Source: Aradus depressus (lineage: Eukaryota; Arthropoda; Insecta; Hemiptera; Aradidae). From it: a DNA stretch of 64,000 nt. The stretch covers positions 98,294,115-98,358,114 of the forward strand of contig OY759214.1 in assembly GCA_963662175.1 (NCBI GenBank). Direction: 5' to 3'. The notes beneath the pieces are model-generated. The model saw only the letters and a list, made by a program, of their open reading frames with translations, was not told the DNA's origin and made no database searches. A program made the translations under genes and the position numbers. Of this stretch, positions 43,931 to 55,039 are shown piece by piece; position 1 is the first letter of the stretch, and the number at the start of each line of letters is the position of its first letter.

Positions 43931-45054
43931 GTTGGAAAGGGAAAAAAAAAAAATCAACGTGGCTTACGAGAGGAAACTGTTGAGGACTGCGGTGGTGTTC
44001 TGGTTAATGTCGCGTGTAAACCTCAACCAGCTGAAGAGTACTGATCCACACAGCTCAGGACTGACAACAGACTGCCACTGTTCAGAAAATAGTAAACACA
44101 CCACGGTTCAGAAGCTGAATTATACTATGTTGACTGTGGCGTGTACTGGTGAACCAATCAGGTTTTCTGCAATATAACATTCTCTCGCATTCACCAACAT
44201 TACACCGCCTGCAGTTGGAGAGTTGCATAACGCCAAACAACAAGTCTCATTGGCAAACCAAATTCTCAATCTAGCATTTAGGTATTTTATTGCAAGCCAC
44301 CCGGCTAAGAATGTTCCTTACATAAATAAGCCCCACAGGGTTACTTATTTATTTTTTTTTCAGTATACGAAGAAGAAAAACATTTATTGAAATTTCAATG
44401 TGTAGTCGCATCAGTGGACGTATTTAGGCATATGCTACCGTTGCTATGGCAAGGGGTGGCAAGAACATAATGACGGCCATTTTCTATGTTTAATTTAAAA
44501 AATAAAATGTGATGTGGTCATGTAAAAATTACTGTCGAGTAAATTCTGGAAAAATACCCAATTTTTTACTTATGTTTTCTATGTTAAGAACAAATTCTAA
44601 ATGTAACATTCATAGGATAATGATAACGTCCGATTTTAGACGAAAATAATCAGTTTTGTTGTTAATTACACACGATTCAAGCGCACTTTACTTTTGTATG
44701 ACCTCGGTTTACTTAAAACTGTCAACAATTATGTAAGAAATATGACTATTTAACATTCAGGGCTCGGTACAGGACAAAGGATGGCCTTCTCTTGTCCAAC
44801 ATTTTTCATAAATGTTAAATTTTCTAAATGACATAATTTTGCAGTTATTGAAATTTTGACTTTCAATTTTTTCCGGCCCACACAACTTTATTCATGCCAA
44901 GATGTCTCCTTTATTCTGTCAATTTTCGCCTCCATACTGTGTTCTAATCACTTTTCTGTAATGTTTTTAGTATTCCCCGTGCCCCGCAACGGTACCCTAT
45001 TGTTCTCGCTAAGTCGTTTGTCTGTCTGTCTATCGCAAATACTTCAATATACTG
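43931..45054. other. Unassigned stretch
   Basis: 43960-44280 has even composition and an 83-codon frame (43926-44177, LLRTAVVFWLMSRVNLNQLK) that I do not recognise. The remainder is AT-rich with no gene. Confidence 0.4.
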
Positions 45055-45490
45055 AGTATAGGGGAAGTTATGTAACCGGTCAGAAATACGATGCGGAGTT
45101 TTCAACGAAATTTCATGTTTTCCTACCTCATGATTCCAAGCACGAAAAACAATTACAGAACTTGAAACATGATAACTCCCTATAGAATAAATGTGTCGGC
45201 ACGAAATTTTATATATGTATCCACAAACCTCTAAGGACGAAACCTATGGATTTTCAGCCAAATCATCTGGAGGGAAGGGTGTTCAGGGGAGGGGCTCAAC
45301 TCAACCCTAAACACTGCCGATGACATGAATTTATCGACACAAAATTTAGTATGAGCATTCAGAAGACATAATGCATCAACTATTGAGTTTTAGCCCAAAC
45401 GGTCGATTGTCTTAGGAGAGAGAAAAAAAACGTAATTGATTGATGAGTGGTGGGGAAGTACATAGCCGGTGATTCACCAACAACTTTATT
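45055..45490 (+). repeat. Family A repeat copy, nearly full length
   Basis: 5' end 'tgagtataggggaagttatg', three modules, then the end 'gtggggaagtacatagccgg', 'tgattcaccaacaac' and a T-run. Confidence 0.85.
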
Positions 45491-45697
45491 TTAATTATAT
45501 TAATTATAATTATATTAATTACAATTATACCTTACTTATATTTATTTTTCTTCTCTGTTTTACAGGTATGTGCATATTCAAGAACCAGATACATTTTTTT
45601 AAGGATTATGGTAATGTAGTCATTTATTTTATTTTATATTTTAATTTAAAAAAAAAAAAATTAATAATTCTTGAAAATATTTTATATAATTTAATAA

Positions 45698-46047
45698 GAG
45701 GGCGCCGGTAGCTCAGTGGTATGCGTGCTTGACTTCTGAGCTCAAGGTCGTGGGTTCGTAGCCCGACCGAGGCCCTTAGTTTATTTTATCTGGGAGGTAA
45801 AATAAACTTAAGCACGCCGTCCTTCGGATGGGACGTTAAGCGATGGTCCCGAGCCTGTACGATGTCAGGTACTCGTTAAAGACCCCTATCCTAGATTAAT
45901 AAAAATTTAGGGTAGGCAAAATTTAGGACTCCCACAGTAGGGTCGGGCTCATGTCCACCAGAGTGACGAAAGAGCGCTCTGGTAGTAGGCGATATGACCT
46001 CGTAGTTAAAGCCCGGGCATGAGTCATAAAACCTAACCTAACCTAAT
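45698..46047 (+). mobile_element. SINE1, full length
   Basis: Complete head, body and tail ('cctaacctaacctaat'). Near the family consensus. It lies tail to tail with the antisense SINE that begins the 474-bp array. Confidence 0.93.
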
Positions 46048-46086
46048 CTATAATTTAATAATATTGATGTTTCTTATAAATCTTTC

Positions 46087-48930
46087 AAGTAGGTTAGGTT
46101 AGGTTTTATGACTCATAAAATATACCTACTATCAGAGCGCTCTTTCGTCACTCTGGTGGACATGAGCCCGACTCTACTGTGGGAGTCCTAAATTTTGCCA
46201 TCCCTTTAACGAGTACCTGACCTGGCTTGGGACCATCGCTTAACGTCCCATCCGAAGGACGGCGTGCTTAAGTTTATTTTACCTCCCAGATAAAATAAAC
46301 TAAGGGCCTCGGTCGGGTTTCGAACCCACGTTCTTTAGCTCAGAAGACAAGCACGCATACCACTGAGCTACCGGCGCCCTCAGATATATTTACATATACT
46401 ACATACAACTTATTTATTAACTTTCTATGTCTCTTAAAATCATTTTTACTTTCTTACACATTTAGTATAATAATAATGATTGTAATTATGCAAAAATCCG
46501 AGTTCGAATTTTCAACAAAATTATACTTTTCCCTAAACATTTTTGACCATTTTTGCTTTCAAGTAGGTTAGGTTAGGTTTTATGACTCATAAAATATACC
46601 TACTATCAGAGCGCTCTTTCGTCACTCTGGTGGACATGAGCCCGACTCTACTGTGGGAGTCCTAAATTTTGCCATCCCTTTAACGAGTACCTGACCTGGC
46701 TTGGGACCATCGCTTAACGTCCCATCCGAAGGACGGCGTGCTTAAGTTTATTTTACCTCCCAGATAAAATAAACTAAGGGCCTCGGTCGGGTTTCGAACC
46801 CACGTTCTTTAGCTCAGAAGACAAGCACGCATACCACTGAGCTACCGGCGCCCTCAGATATATTTACATATACTACATACAACTTATTTATTAACTTTCT
46901 ATGTCTCTTAAAATCATTTTTACTTTCTTACACATTTAGTATAATAATAATGATTGTAATTATGCAAAAATCCGAGTTCGAATTTTCAACAAAATTATAC
47001 TTTTCCCTAAACATTTTTGACCATTTTTGCTTTCAAGTAGGTTAGGTTAGGTTTTATGACTCATAAAATATACCTACTATCAGAGCGCTCTTTCGTCACT
47101 CTGGTGGACATGAGCCCGACTCTACTGTGGGAGTCCTAAATTTTGCCATCCCTTTAACGAGTACCTGACCTGGCTTGGGACCATCGCTTAACGTCCCATC
47201 CGAAGGACGGCGTGCTTAAGTTTATTTTACCTCCCAGATAAAATAAACTAAGGGCCTCGGTCGGGTTTCGAACCCACGTTCTTTAGCTCAGAAGACAAGC
47301 ACGCATACCACTGAGCTACCGGCGCCCTCAGATATATTTACATATACTACATACAACTTATTTATTAACTTTCTATGTCTCTTAAAATCATTTTTACTTT
47401 CTTACACATTTAGTATAATAATAATGATTGTAATTATGCAAAAATCCGAGTTCGAATTTTCAACAAAATTATACTTTTCCCTAAACATTTTTGACCATTT
47501 TTGCTTTCAAGTAGGTTAGGTTAGGTTTTATGACTCATAAAATATACCTACTATCAGAGCGCTCTTTCGTCACTCTGGTGGACATGAGCCCGACTCTACT
47601 GTGGGAGTCCTAAATTTTGCCATCCCTTTAACGAGTACCTGACCTGGCTTGGGACCATCGCTTAACGTCCCATCCGAAGGACGGCGTGCTTAAGTTTATT
47701 TTACCTCCCAGATAAAATAAACTAAGGGCCTCGGTCGGGTTTCGAACCCACGTTCTTTAGCTCAGAAGACAAGCACGCATACCACTGAGCTACCGGCGCC
47801 CTCAGATATATTTACATATACTACATACAACTTATTTATTAACTTTCTATGTCTCTTAAAATCATTTTTACTTTCTTACACATTTAGTATAATAATAATG
47901 ATTGTAATTATGCAAAAATCCGAGTTCGAATTTTCAACAAAATTATACTTTTCCCTAAACATTTTTGACCATTTTTGCTTTCAAGTAGGTTAGGTTAGGT
48001 TTTATGACTCATAAAATATACCTACTATCAGAGCGCTCTTTCGTCACTCTGGTGGACATGAGCCCGACTCTACTGTGGGAGTCCTAAATTTTGCCATCCC
48101 TTTAACGAGTACCTGACCTGGCTTGGGACCATCGCTTAACGTCCCATCCGAAGGACGGCGTGCTTAAGTTTATTTTACCTCCCAGATAAAATAAACTAAG
48201 GGCCTCGGTCGGGTTTCGAACCCACGTTCTTTAGCTCAGAAGACAAGCACGCATACCACTGAGCTACCGGCGCCCTCAGATATATTTACATATACTACAT
48301 ACAACTTATTTATTAACTTTCTATGTCTCTTAAAATCATTTTTACTTTCTTACACATTTAGTATAATAATAATGATTGTAATTATGCAAAAATCCGAGTT
48401 CGAATTTTCAACAAAATTATACTTTTCCCTAAACATTTTTGACCATTTTTGCTTTCAAGTAGGTTAGGTTAGGTTTTATGACTCATAAAATATACCTACT
48501 ATCAGAGCGCTCTTTCGTCACTCTGGTGGACATGAGCCCGACTCTACTGTGGGAGTCCTAAATTTTGCCATCCCTTTAACGAGTACCTGACCTGGCTTGG
48601 GACCATCGCTTAACGTCCCATCCGAAGGACGGCGTGCTTAAGTTTATTTTACCTCCCAGATAAAATAAACTAAGGGCCTCGGTCGGGTTTCGAACCCACG
48701 TTCTTTAGCTCAGAAGACAAGCACGCATACCACTGAGCTACCGGCGCCCTCAGATATATTTACATATACTACATACAACTTATTTATTAACTTTCTATGT
48801 CTCTTAAAATCATTTTTACTTTCTTACACATTTAGTATAATAATAATGATTGTAATTATGCAAAAATCCGAGTTCGAATTTTCAACAAAATTATACTTTT
48901 CCCTAAACATTTTTGACCATTTTTGCGATG
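46087..48930. repeat. Six tandem 474-bp units, each with an antisense SINE1
   Basis: Unit starts fall at 46087, 46561, 47035, 47509, 47983 and 48457, exactly 474 apart. By eye the units look identical. Each unit holds an inverted SINE1 of about 295 bp (tail 'ggttaggttagg' first, box B 'gggtttcgaaccc', head 'gagctaccggcgccc'), about 100 bp of AT-rich linker, and the first 80 bp of family B. The last unit runs on into the rest of family B (48931-49060), so the array expanded inside that copy. Confidence 0.95.
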
Positions 48931-49060
48931 ATGTATCTGTCTGTGTATATGTGACTATAACTTTGTTAGCGCTCTAACTCTACAACCATTGTATGAACTT
49001 GAAATTTGAGATGAAGATCTCTGATGTGCGAACTTGGAGCTAATTGAATGTTGGTCGAAA
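48931..49060 (+). repeat. Remainder of the family B copy
   Basis: 'gatgatgtatctgtctgtg', 'gttagcgctctaactctaca', 'cttgaaatttgagatgaaga' continue family B where the 474-bp array stops. Confidence 0.65.
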
Positions 49061-49153
49061 TAAGTTGAAGGCCTAAGTATGTACTGTGGTAATTAAAAAA
49101 TTGTGTAAAATTAAATAAATAAATAAAATAAATAATTGAATTAATGAAATTAA

Positions 49154-49813
49154 TCTATATACATAAAACAAAGTCGGGTTAGTTACACCATTTATAACTC
49201 AAGAACGGCTGGACCGATTTTCATGATACTCCACATGTAGCATCTTTTTCACCCTGATTGAAATATAGGCTATGTGACGTCCCAAAATTTTGAACGAGAG
49301 GGGGGGGGGGGGTAGGCCTAAATATGAAAATAGTGCTAACTCATTAACGGATCATCGGATTGTCATGGAATTTCACATGCAGTATTCTTGATAGCCAAAT
49401 TGAAAAATATGCTATGTGACATCTCAAAATATTGAAATGGAGGGGGGGGGGGGGGGGGGGTAGGCCTAAATATAGAAATAGTGATAGGTCATTAACGGAT
49501 GATCGGATTGTCATGGAATTTCATATTTAATATTCTTAAAGGTCAAATAGAAAAATAGGGTGTGCGACGCAAAATACATAGCTTCAATAAAGCAATCTTG
49601 CTGATACGCCATTGAAATACTTGATTTTTGTACTTTTATTGAATTTTTATTTTCTTTATATATATTATTATTATTATCCTAATAAACTATTGAACTTAAT
49701 ACATGTTTTGTATTAATTTTACTACGTTAATAAAATCCTAAATTAGGTTTAGCTAAAAGTTAACACGACACTCATTGACTGTTAGGCGGTACGAAGTTCG
49801 CCGGGTCAGCTAG
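49154..49813 (+). mobile_element. Short non-autonomous Helitron
   Basis: A|TCTATATACATAAAAC at the 5' end. The 3' end has the hairpin region 'ggtacgaagttcgcc' then GGGTCAGCTAG|T (CTAG at 49810-49813). It contains three modules around 'gaatttcacatgcagtattc' with G-run linkers, related to those of the 27.6 kb Helitron but with a different 3' hairpin. No coding capacity. Confidence 0.8.
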
Positions 49814-49879
49814 TAATAAATAAATAATAAATAAAATTACCACATTTCCTGTAGAAATTATAACTGGTCTTCTTCTAAA

Positions 49880-50035
49880 TTTTAATTTCTACAGTAATTT
49901 CCAAAAAGGCCCCTAAAAACAAAATTTTCTTACGACGCCAATTATCTTCTTACCATGAGAAAGGGGAAGGGGGGAGAGTGTGATTTGTAAAAAAGTGGTT
50001 GGTATGAGAAAATCCTTTTATAGCAACATCAAATA
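49880..50035 (-). repeat. Family C repeat fragment
   Basis: 'gaaaggggaaggggggagag' and 'gtggttggtatgagaaaatc', inverted relative to 25730 and 37190. Confidence 0.5.
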
Positions 50036-50039
50036 TGTA

Positions 50040-50441
50040 CAGTAGAGCGTCGGAAATCCGGAGCGTCGCAAATCCGGATCGGCTCGGCAGTGAGAGCAGG
50101 TGGGATGTGGGAGGTTTTTTACCTTTTTTACCCCATAAGTTTCCACTAATTATTGTAGATTCTTTTTTTTTTTTCTAAAAAGTATTGTAGAGTTACTAAT
50201 CTAAATTACATAACGTACATGTTCTTTTTCAATATACTTTATTAAAATATTTTGTGTACTGTATTTTTCGAACTCTTCAGCCTCTATTTTGCAATACAGT
50301 AGACTCCCGAGCATCATGTATCCTGTAGTCGATACATATACGAATGTATACAGTTATTGAAAGCACATTTGAAAATCCGGGTAATTCAGTTATCCGGATG
50401 GTTCCCGGTCCCGATCGATCCGGATTAACGACGCTCCACTG
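50040..50441. mobile_element. pogo/Tigger-like MITE
   Basis: Terminus TA-CAGTAGAGCGTCGGAAATCC. The other end reads the inverse of CAGTGGAGCGTCGTTAATCC. About 402 bp. Further CCGGAT words lie just inside. The TA after the right end is changed to CA. No transposase. Confidence 0.7.
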
Positions 50442-50774
50442 CATATATCCACTGTATATATATATTTTTTCTGTTCTCAACCTCATTTAGGCATCTTTAA
50501 ACTGTTGTACATATTGCGTTGGGATTTCAGAGATTAAAGCTGTCATTAAATGAGAAATAAATTTTAAAAAAATGAAAAATGAAAATGTAAATTAAATTGA
50601 TCAAAAGAGAAGGAAGAGGTCCTGGATCCTTGAGGATGTTTCCAGAATACCCACGCAGTTACCTTTTTGAGAAAAGATAGACTTGTAGATGTGGCGTAGC
50701 AAAGCTATATTCTAGATATATCCATAACTAGAAATGTTAAAGCTGGCCTATCAGATGAATATTAAAGGGAAAAA
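50442..50774. other. Unassigned AT-rich stretch
   Basis: No gene recognised. Confidence 0.4.
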
Positions 50775-51880
50775 ATAGTCGTGGGTGAATGACCGACAAT
50801 GTACTTCCCCAGAGCCAATTAATCATTACATTTTTACTCATTCTAAAACCGATCGATCGATTTGGTAGAAAAACATAAAGTGTCTTTTTCAGAAACTTCA
50901 GAATCCTCAAACTTTTTTTTTTTTGGTTACCGACCCTCGGTGAAAAAGTGTAGAAATGTGTAGAAACGTGTAGAAAAAGTGTAGAAAAAATAAATAAACG
51001 TGTAGAAATATGTCGAGACCACGATACCCGTTCGCAGAATCGTCGGGGAAAAGAGGGCCTAACAAATAAAGCAAAAAATAAAATAATTTTCTGTTGCTGT
51101 GGTCGGCTAGGAGCGAGCGCCGCCGACCATCTGCGACGATCGGTGGTCACTCCCAGCCCGCCTTAATTTCCTTGGCACGCCGAGAGAGCTCGGGATAAAA
51201 GGGGGACGCACGCTTGCTGTAGTGCCGTGGGCGTGCCTGCAGTCGTCCCCGGCGCAGGATCATAGTGCTTTCTTCTTTCTCCGCCAGGAGGCGACAAATC
51301 GGCTGAACACTGAGTAGCCGGGCAGTGCCCATGTAGCGTCGACACACCCAGATTTCCGGAAAATATGCATAGGTCGTTCGGCCATCTGATGATCGTAACC
51401 ACCGCTTTTGCCATTTCTCTACAATCCATTCTTGGACAATGTCCTTGCAACGCTCTAGTCTGGTCTGTCCGCACATCTCTTCTTCCAGGGCTAGACGTAA
51501 GGGCTCATCTATATCTGCTCCTAAAGGCAAATTGCGGCTACAAGAGTACGAGGCGACAGGCCCGTCCAAGTCTAAGGGCGGAGCTCCTGCCAGCACCTGT
51601 AGCGCAGCCGTAGAGACAGAATCCTCATACTAAATTTCTTATAAATGCATTTATACATACAGTTATTAGGGTTTTTGGGGGCTCAACCCTTCCTCTAAAC
51701 CCTCCCCCCTGCCGTCCTTTCGGCGAATTTTGCTGAAAATTGTCAGGTCTTTTTTATGGGGATTTGGATTCACATGTACAATTTCGTGTCAATACATTCA
51801 TTACATCGGCAGTTATTAGTGTTTTTGGGTCGATTTGACTGAAAATCCCATCAATCAGGCCCCACCCCATTCAGTAAAGT
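50775..51880 (-). repeat. Family A copy split by a LINE insertion
   Basis: 50775-50912 is the inverted terminus ('cgacaatgtacttccccaga') up to 'cttcagaatcctca'. It resumes at 51617 with 'cagaatcctcatactaaatt' and runs to about 51880. Confidence 0.8.
50913..51616 (-). mobile_element. 5'-truncated LINE insertion (R1/Jockey-like 3' end)
   Basis: The 11-base duplication 'cagaatcctca' flanks it (50899-50909 and 51617-51627), and a 12-base T-run at 50913-50924 is its poly(A) tail read in reverse. The minus-strand frame 51147-51596 encodes VQEWIVEKWQKRWLRSSDGR and then YFPEIWVCRR, the W..RW....GR.T..FP motif found near the end of LINE ORF2 proteins. The GC-rich composition contrasts with the flanks. 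Confidence 0.8.
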
Positions 51881-52489
51881 TTATTTTCAAATTATCTTTG
51901 TTCGTAAATTCACTGTAATATTTCTTTGAATACTAATATATATTTTCCGAACGGGCAGCTGCCTTGATACGGTCTGACCAAGTTTTATAGCCCTTGGTAA
52001 TCTCATGAACCACTAAGACACGGTCGTTGAGGCAGGGAAGCGGCGTAATGACCTGCCCCGAGGTTATTCCTCAACCACCTGTCACTTCTACGTGACCGTT
52101 CTTAATTCAGTAACAAAAAGGCACCAACATTGAGGCCACTCAGGCTACAAATCAAGACTTATTCCAAATTGGATTAATATGGGGTCGTAAATTCAAAACA
52201 AATGACAACAGACGACTTAAAATCATGCACAATAATGCACAGTAGCAATGGGAAGCAGGTGGAGGTACTGTACCTTGTAACTGGAACGAAATGTGTACCA
52301 TGTATAAGGTTAGATATTGAGAATAACCTAATCAGATGGGGATCTACTGAGCCATGATGCTTCAGCCACTGGCCTCCAAAGCCAATGGGGCCCCTACGAA
52401 ATACGATCATTTTACACAAACGGCTCTTCGTTTACTGTCGTGTCAATTGTAACTCTAATTCACTGTATAATTATTTTGATGTATATATT
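51881..52489. other. Unassigned stretch
   Basis: 51955-52095 is GC-richer ('ccttgatacggtctgaccaa', 'ggaagcggcgtaatgacctg') with no frame identified. No gene. Confidence 0.4.
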
Positions 52490-52794
52490 TCATCAGAGGT
52501 GGGGGCTCATATCAAAAACTCTAATTACAGCCGATGTAATGAATGTATCGAAACGAAATGTTGTATGTGGATCTAGGATCTAATGAGGACAACATATGTT
52601 GATTTTCAGCAAAATCGACCGAAAGGAAGAGTGGGATCAGAGGTGGGGGCTCATATCAAAAACCCTAATTACAGCCGATGTAATGAATGTAGCGAAACTA
52701 AATGTTATATAAAAATAAAGAAAACGTATGTTTTTAAAAAATATTGTCTATTTCACAAATAATATATAATATGGGAGTACTTTCGGTATTGCTA

Positions 52795-52808
52795 CCATCT
52801 TCAGCTAC
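52795..52808 (-). ncRNA. Partial hammerhead motif, left Penelope arm
   Basis: The inverted arm repeats the core of the right-hand motif (CTGAAGA at 52798-52804, continuing to GAAA and the cleavage site down to about 52770 on the minus strand). The arm ends one base before the core, so the stem I partner is mostly lost. Confidence 0.5.
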
Positions 52809-52829
52809 CATCTACTAGCGGATTTATTT

Positions 52830-53840
52830 ATGGACCAGCTAGAAAAATATATTCTTGATAAAACTCCAAGTAAGACTAAAATATTATTTTGGTATCGTTT
52901 CGTCGATGACATATGTATACTGTTTAACGGCTCAAATCGGCAAATAAAACAGCTATTTGATTTCGTAAACAGTATACATGAAAAAATAAAGTTTACTATA
53001 GAAATGGGGGGGAATACCTTAAATTTTTTAGACCTAAATTTAAAAATAATGAACAATAAACTAGAATACAACATTTACAGAAAACCAACAACCACAGACT
53101 CCATCATACACAATACATCAAATGCTCCCACAACACACAAACATGCAGCATTTTATTCACTATTTCACAGAGCCTACACAATACCATTAAACGAAGACAA
53201 CAGAAACACAGAGTTAGGCATCATTAATAATATAGCTAAAGAAAATGGATACAATAGCCACATTATTGATAAGATAAGACGTAAAGTCATAAACAGAATA
53301 CATTTAAAAGACATTTCAAAATTAGACACAACAAATAATACAGGGACTAAAAAATGGGTGGGATTACCTTATTTTGGAAAAATTTCAGAACAGATAGGAA
53401 ATATACTTAAAAAAGAGGACTTTTGGGTAGGTTTTAGAACTAATAATACTATATACAAACATCTCAACAACACGAAGGACAAAATAAAAACAGAAGAGAA
53501 AAGCGGGGTTTACCAACTAAAATGTAGTTCTTGCAATTTTGTTTATATAGGTCAAACCGGGAGACAATTTAAAAATAGGGTAAAAGAACACATATCAGAA
53601 ATAGGGCTAAACACCGACGCATCATATAACTCAGTAAAATCAACATTCGCACAACACATCAACGAAAACAAACACCATTTCGACATAAATACAGGCATAC
53701 AATACCTACATTTTTGTGACAAAGGTACATTACTCAACTCACTGGAACAACTAGAAATAAACAGAGCGCTACAAAAAGGAAATTGTATGAACGATGAGAC
53801 CAATCTCAAATACTCACCCCTTTTATCGCCAATAATATAA
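52830..53840 (+). CDS. Penelope-like reverse transcriptase C-terminus with GIY-YIG endonuclease
   Basis: 336 residues from the ATG. In-frame codons continue upstream to give HLLADLFMDQLE, the segment just before the catalytic motif, so the true start is missing. RFVDD (23-27) is the reverse-transcriptase catalytic motif. A linker follows, with NTLNFLDLNL (62-71) and YNIYRKPTTTD (80-90). The GIY-YIG nuclease starts SGVYQLKC (225-232) and FVYIGQTGR (237-245), with the CSSC pair (232, 235), H254, H276 and a C-terminal LEQLEI (305-310). The frame is open to the stop at 53840. The N-terminal half is absent, so it should be inactive alone. Confidence 0.93.
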   Translation: MDQLEKYILDKTPSKTKILFWYRFVDDICILFNGSNRQIKQLFDFVNSIHEKIKFTIEMGGNTLNFLDLNLKIMNNKLEYNIYRKPTTTDSIIHNTSNAPTTHKHAAFYSLFHRAYTIPLNEDNRNTELGIINNIAKENGYNSHIIDKIRRKVINRIHLKDISKLDTTNNTGTKKWVGLPYFGKISEQIGNILKKEDFWVGFRTNNTIYKHLNNTKDKIKTEEKSGVYQLKCSSCNFVYIGQTGRQFKNRVKEHISEIGLNTDASYNSVKSTFAQHINENKHHFDINTGIQYLHFCDKGTLLNSLEQLEINRALQKGNCMNDETNLKYSPLLSPII

Positions 53841-54160
53841 TCCTCCAGTCTCTGTGTATACGTACTTACTCTCTCAAAAAACAAAAAACTGTATATTTTA
53901 TTTTTATTCATATATTAACAATTGTTATCTTTAATTCATTTCATATATGCATTTAATCAACACATAGTATTTCAAATTTTTTTATTTTTAAGATCCCTAT
54001 TTGGGACGAAATGTCATTTTTTTTGTTTTTCCATATTTCAAATATTAACTGTACAGAAAGGATAGGAAAACCCCGTAGGGGCTGAAAAAGGATACCTACC
54101 TACCGCTTAGATTGTAAACTACCTACCTAGTTGAACTTCAATTTAGTATTTGTTAAGTCG

Positions 54161-54196
54161 TGGCTGAAGATGGTAGCAATACCGAAAGTACTCCCA
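54161..54196 (+). ncRNA. Hammerhead ribozyme motif, right Penelope terminus
   Basis: TGG-CTGAAGA-T-GGTAGCAATACC-GAAA-GTAC-TC-CCA. Core CUGAAGA and GAAA, stem II GGUA/UACC-like with an AGCAA loop, minimal stem III, cleavage dinucleotide UC, and stem I UGG/CCA. Hammerheads are known in Penelope-like termini. The very short stem III suggests it may act as a dimer (inference). Confidence 0.7.
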
Positions 54197-54479
54197 TATT
54201 ATATATTATTTGTGAAATAGACAATATTTTTTAAAAACATACGTTTTCTTTATTTTTATCAAGTGTTTCACAATATCTCTGCAAAAATGTTAAGTATCAT
54301 AAATGTTATATGTGGATTTTGGATCCAATGAGGACAACATATGATATGATATGACAACAATTTCAGCAAAATCGACCGAATGGAAGAGTGGGATCAGAGG
54401 TGGGGCTCATATCAAAAACCCTAATAACTGCCGATTTAATGAATGTATCGAAACGAAATGATATATTTCAGCAACTTTT

Positions 54480-55039
54480 TATTATCTACAACTGTTTATT
54501 TATTTTAATAATCTCCCTGCATCCGATCCTGTTGACATCTGGACCAGAAGAACTTCTCAGCTCATACACCCTCCACCATATGACCACACCCTTTTTATCG
54601 TATATCTCTTACATTTTTATGTATTTGTTTATTTTCATTCTTGAAGTAGGTATGGCTGTATGATGTAATTAACAGACACTGGTATGGTCGGTCGCCTCTA
54701 GGTCTACAGGTGTTGGATCGCCCACACTGCCGGAACAGACGTCCTGGCGTCCTCTCGACCTTCTGCACACCGCCCACCAACACCACCCAGTGTGTGGGCG
54801 CCCACTACTTCTTCACCGTTCATTCATATTTCTATTTAACGGGCACTCTCTACGCCAATCTCATTCACTCTTCAGACCCCCACTCATTCATTCTTTTTAT
54901 TTTATCATCACGTTTCTTCAATCATGATTTCCGTTGCTAATTTGACAGACAGTATGTTCTTCAACCTGTGTGTTCCGTGGGAATATAGGAAAAATAATTT
55001 AAAAAAAAAAAGGTTGGGAAGTATATTTTTAATGGTTAA
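54480..55039. other. Unassigned stretch with a GC-rich block
   Basis: 54660-54810 is GC-rich with an open plus frame (RPHCRNRRPGVLSTFCTPPT) and an open minus frame. Neither is recognised. The rest is AT-rich. Confidence 0.35.

Larger units (their letters stand above)
52711..54299 (+). mobile_element. Penelope-like element, 5' truncated, with inverted terminal repeats
   Basis: The 12-bp target duplication TAAATGTTATAT lies at 52699-52710 and 54300-54311. Arms at 52709-52805 and 54163-54259 are perfect 97-bp inverted repeats, and the right side carries 40 extra bases ending at 54299. The coding part begins abruptly inside the reverse transcriptase next to the left arm. This arrangement (truncated body plus an inverted terminal repeat) is known for Penelope-like elements. 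It sits inside a family A copy, so it is the younger insertion. Confidence 0.92.
52490..54470 (+). repeat. Family A copy split by a Penelope-like element
   Basis: Two modules at 52490-52710, each ending in 'gtaatgaatgt' and 'cgaaac', then a third at 54300-54470. The break is at 'taaatgttatat', which is duplicated on both sides of the insertion. Confidence 0.8.

Noticed and set aside
46030..46105. Interstitial telomere block (TTAGG repeats)
   Set aside because: Only two to three repeats on each side, always attached to SINE1 ends, so they are SINE tails rather than telomeric DNA.
46087..48930. CRISPR or other spacer array
   Set aside because: Units are contiguous and identical with no variable spacers, and the genome is eukaryotic.
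52830..53840. Host GIY-YIG nuclease gene
   Set aside because: The RFVDD motif, the target-site duplication and the inverted terminal repeats show that it is the C-terminal part of a Penelope-like element.
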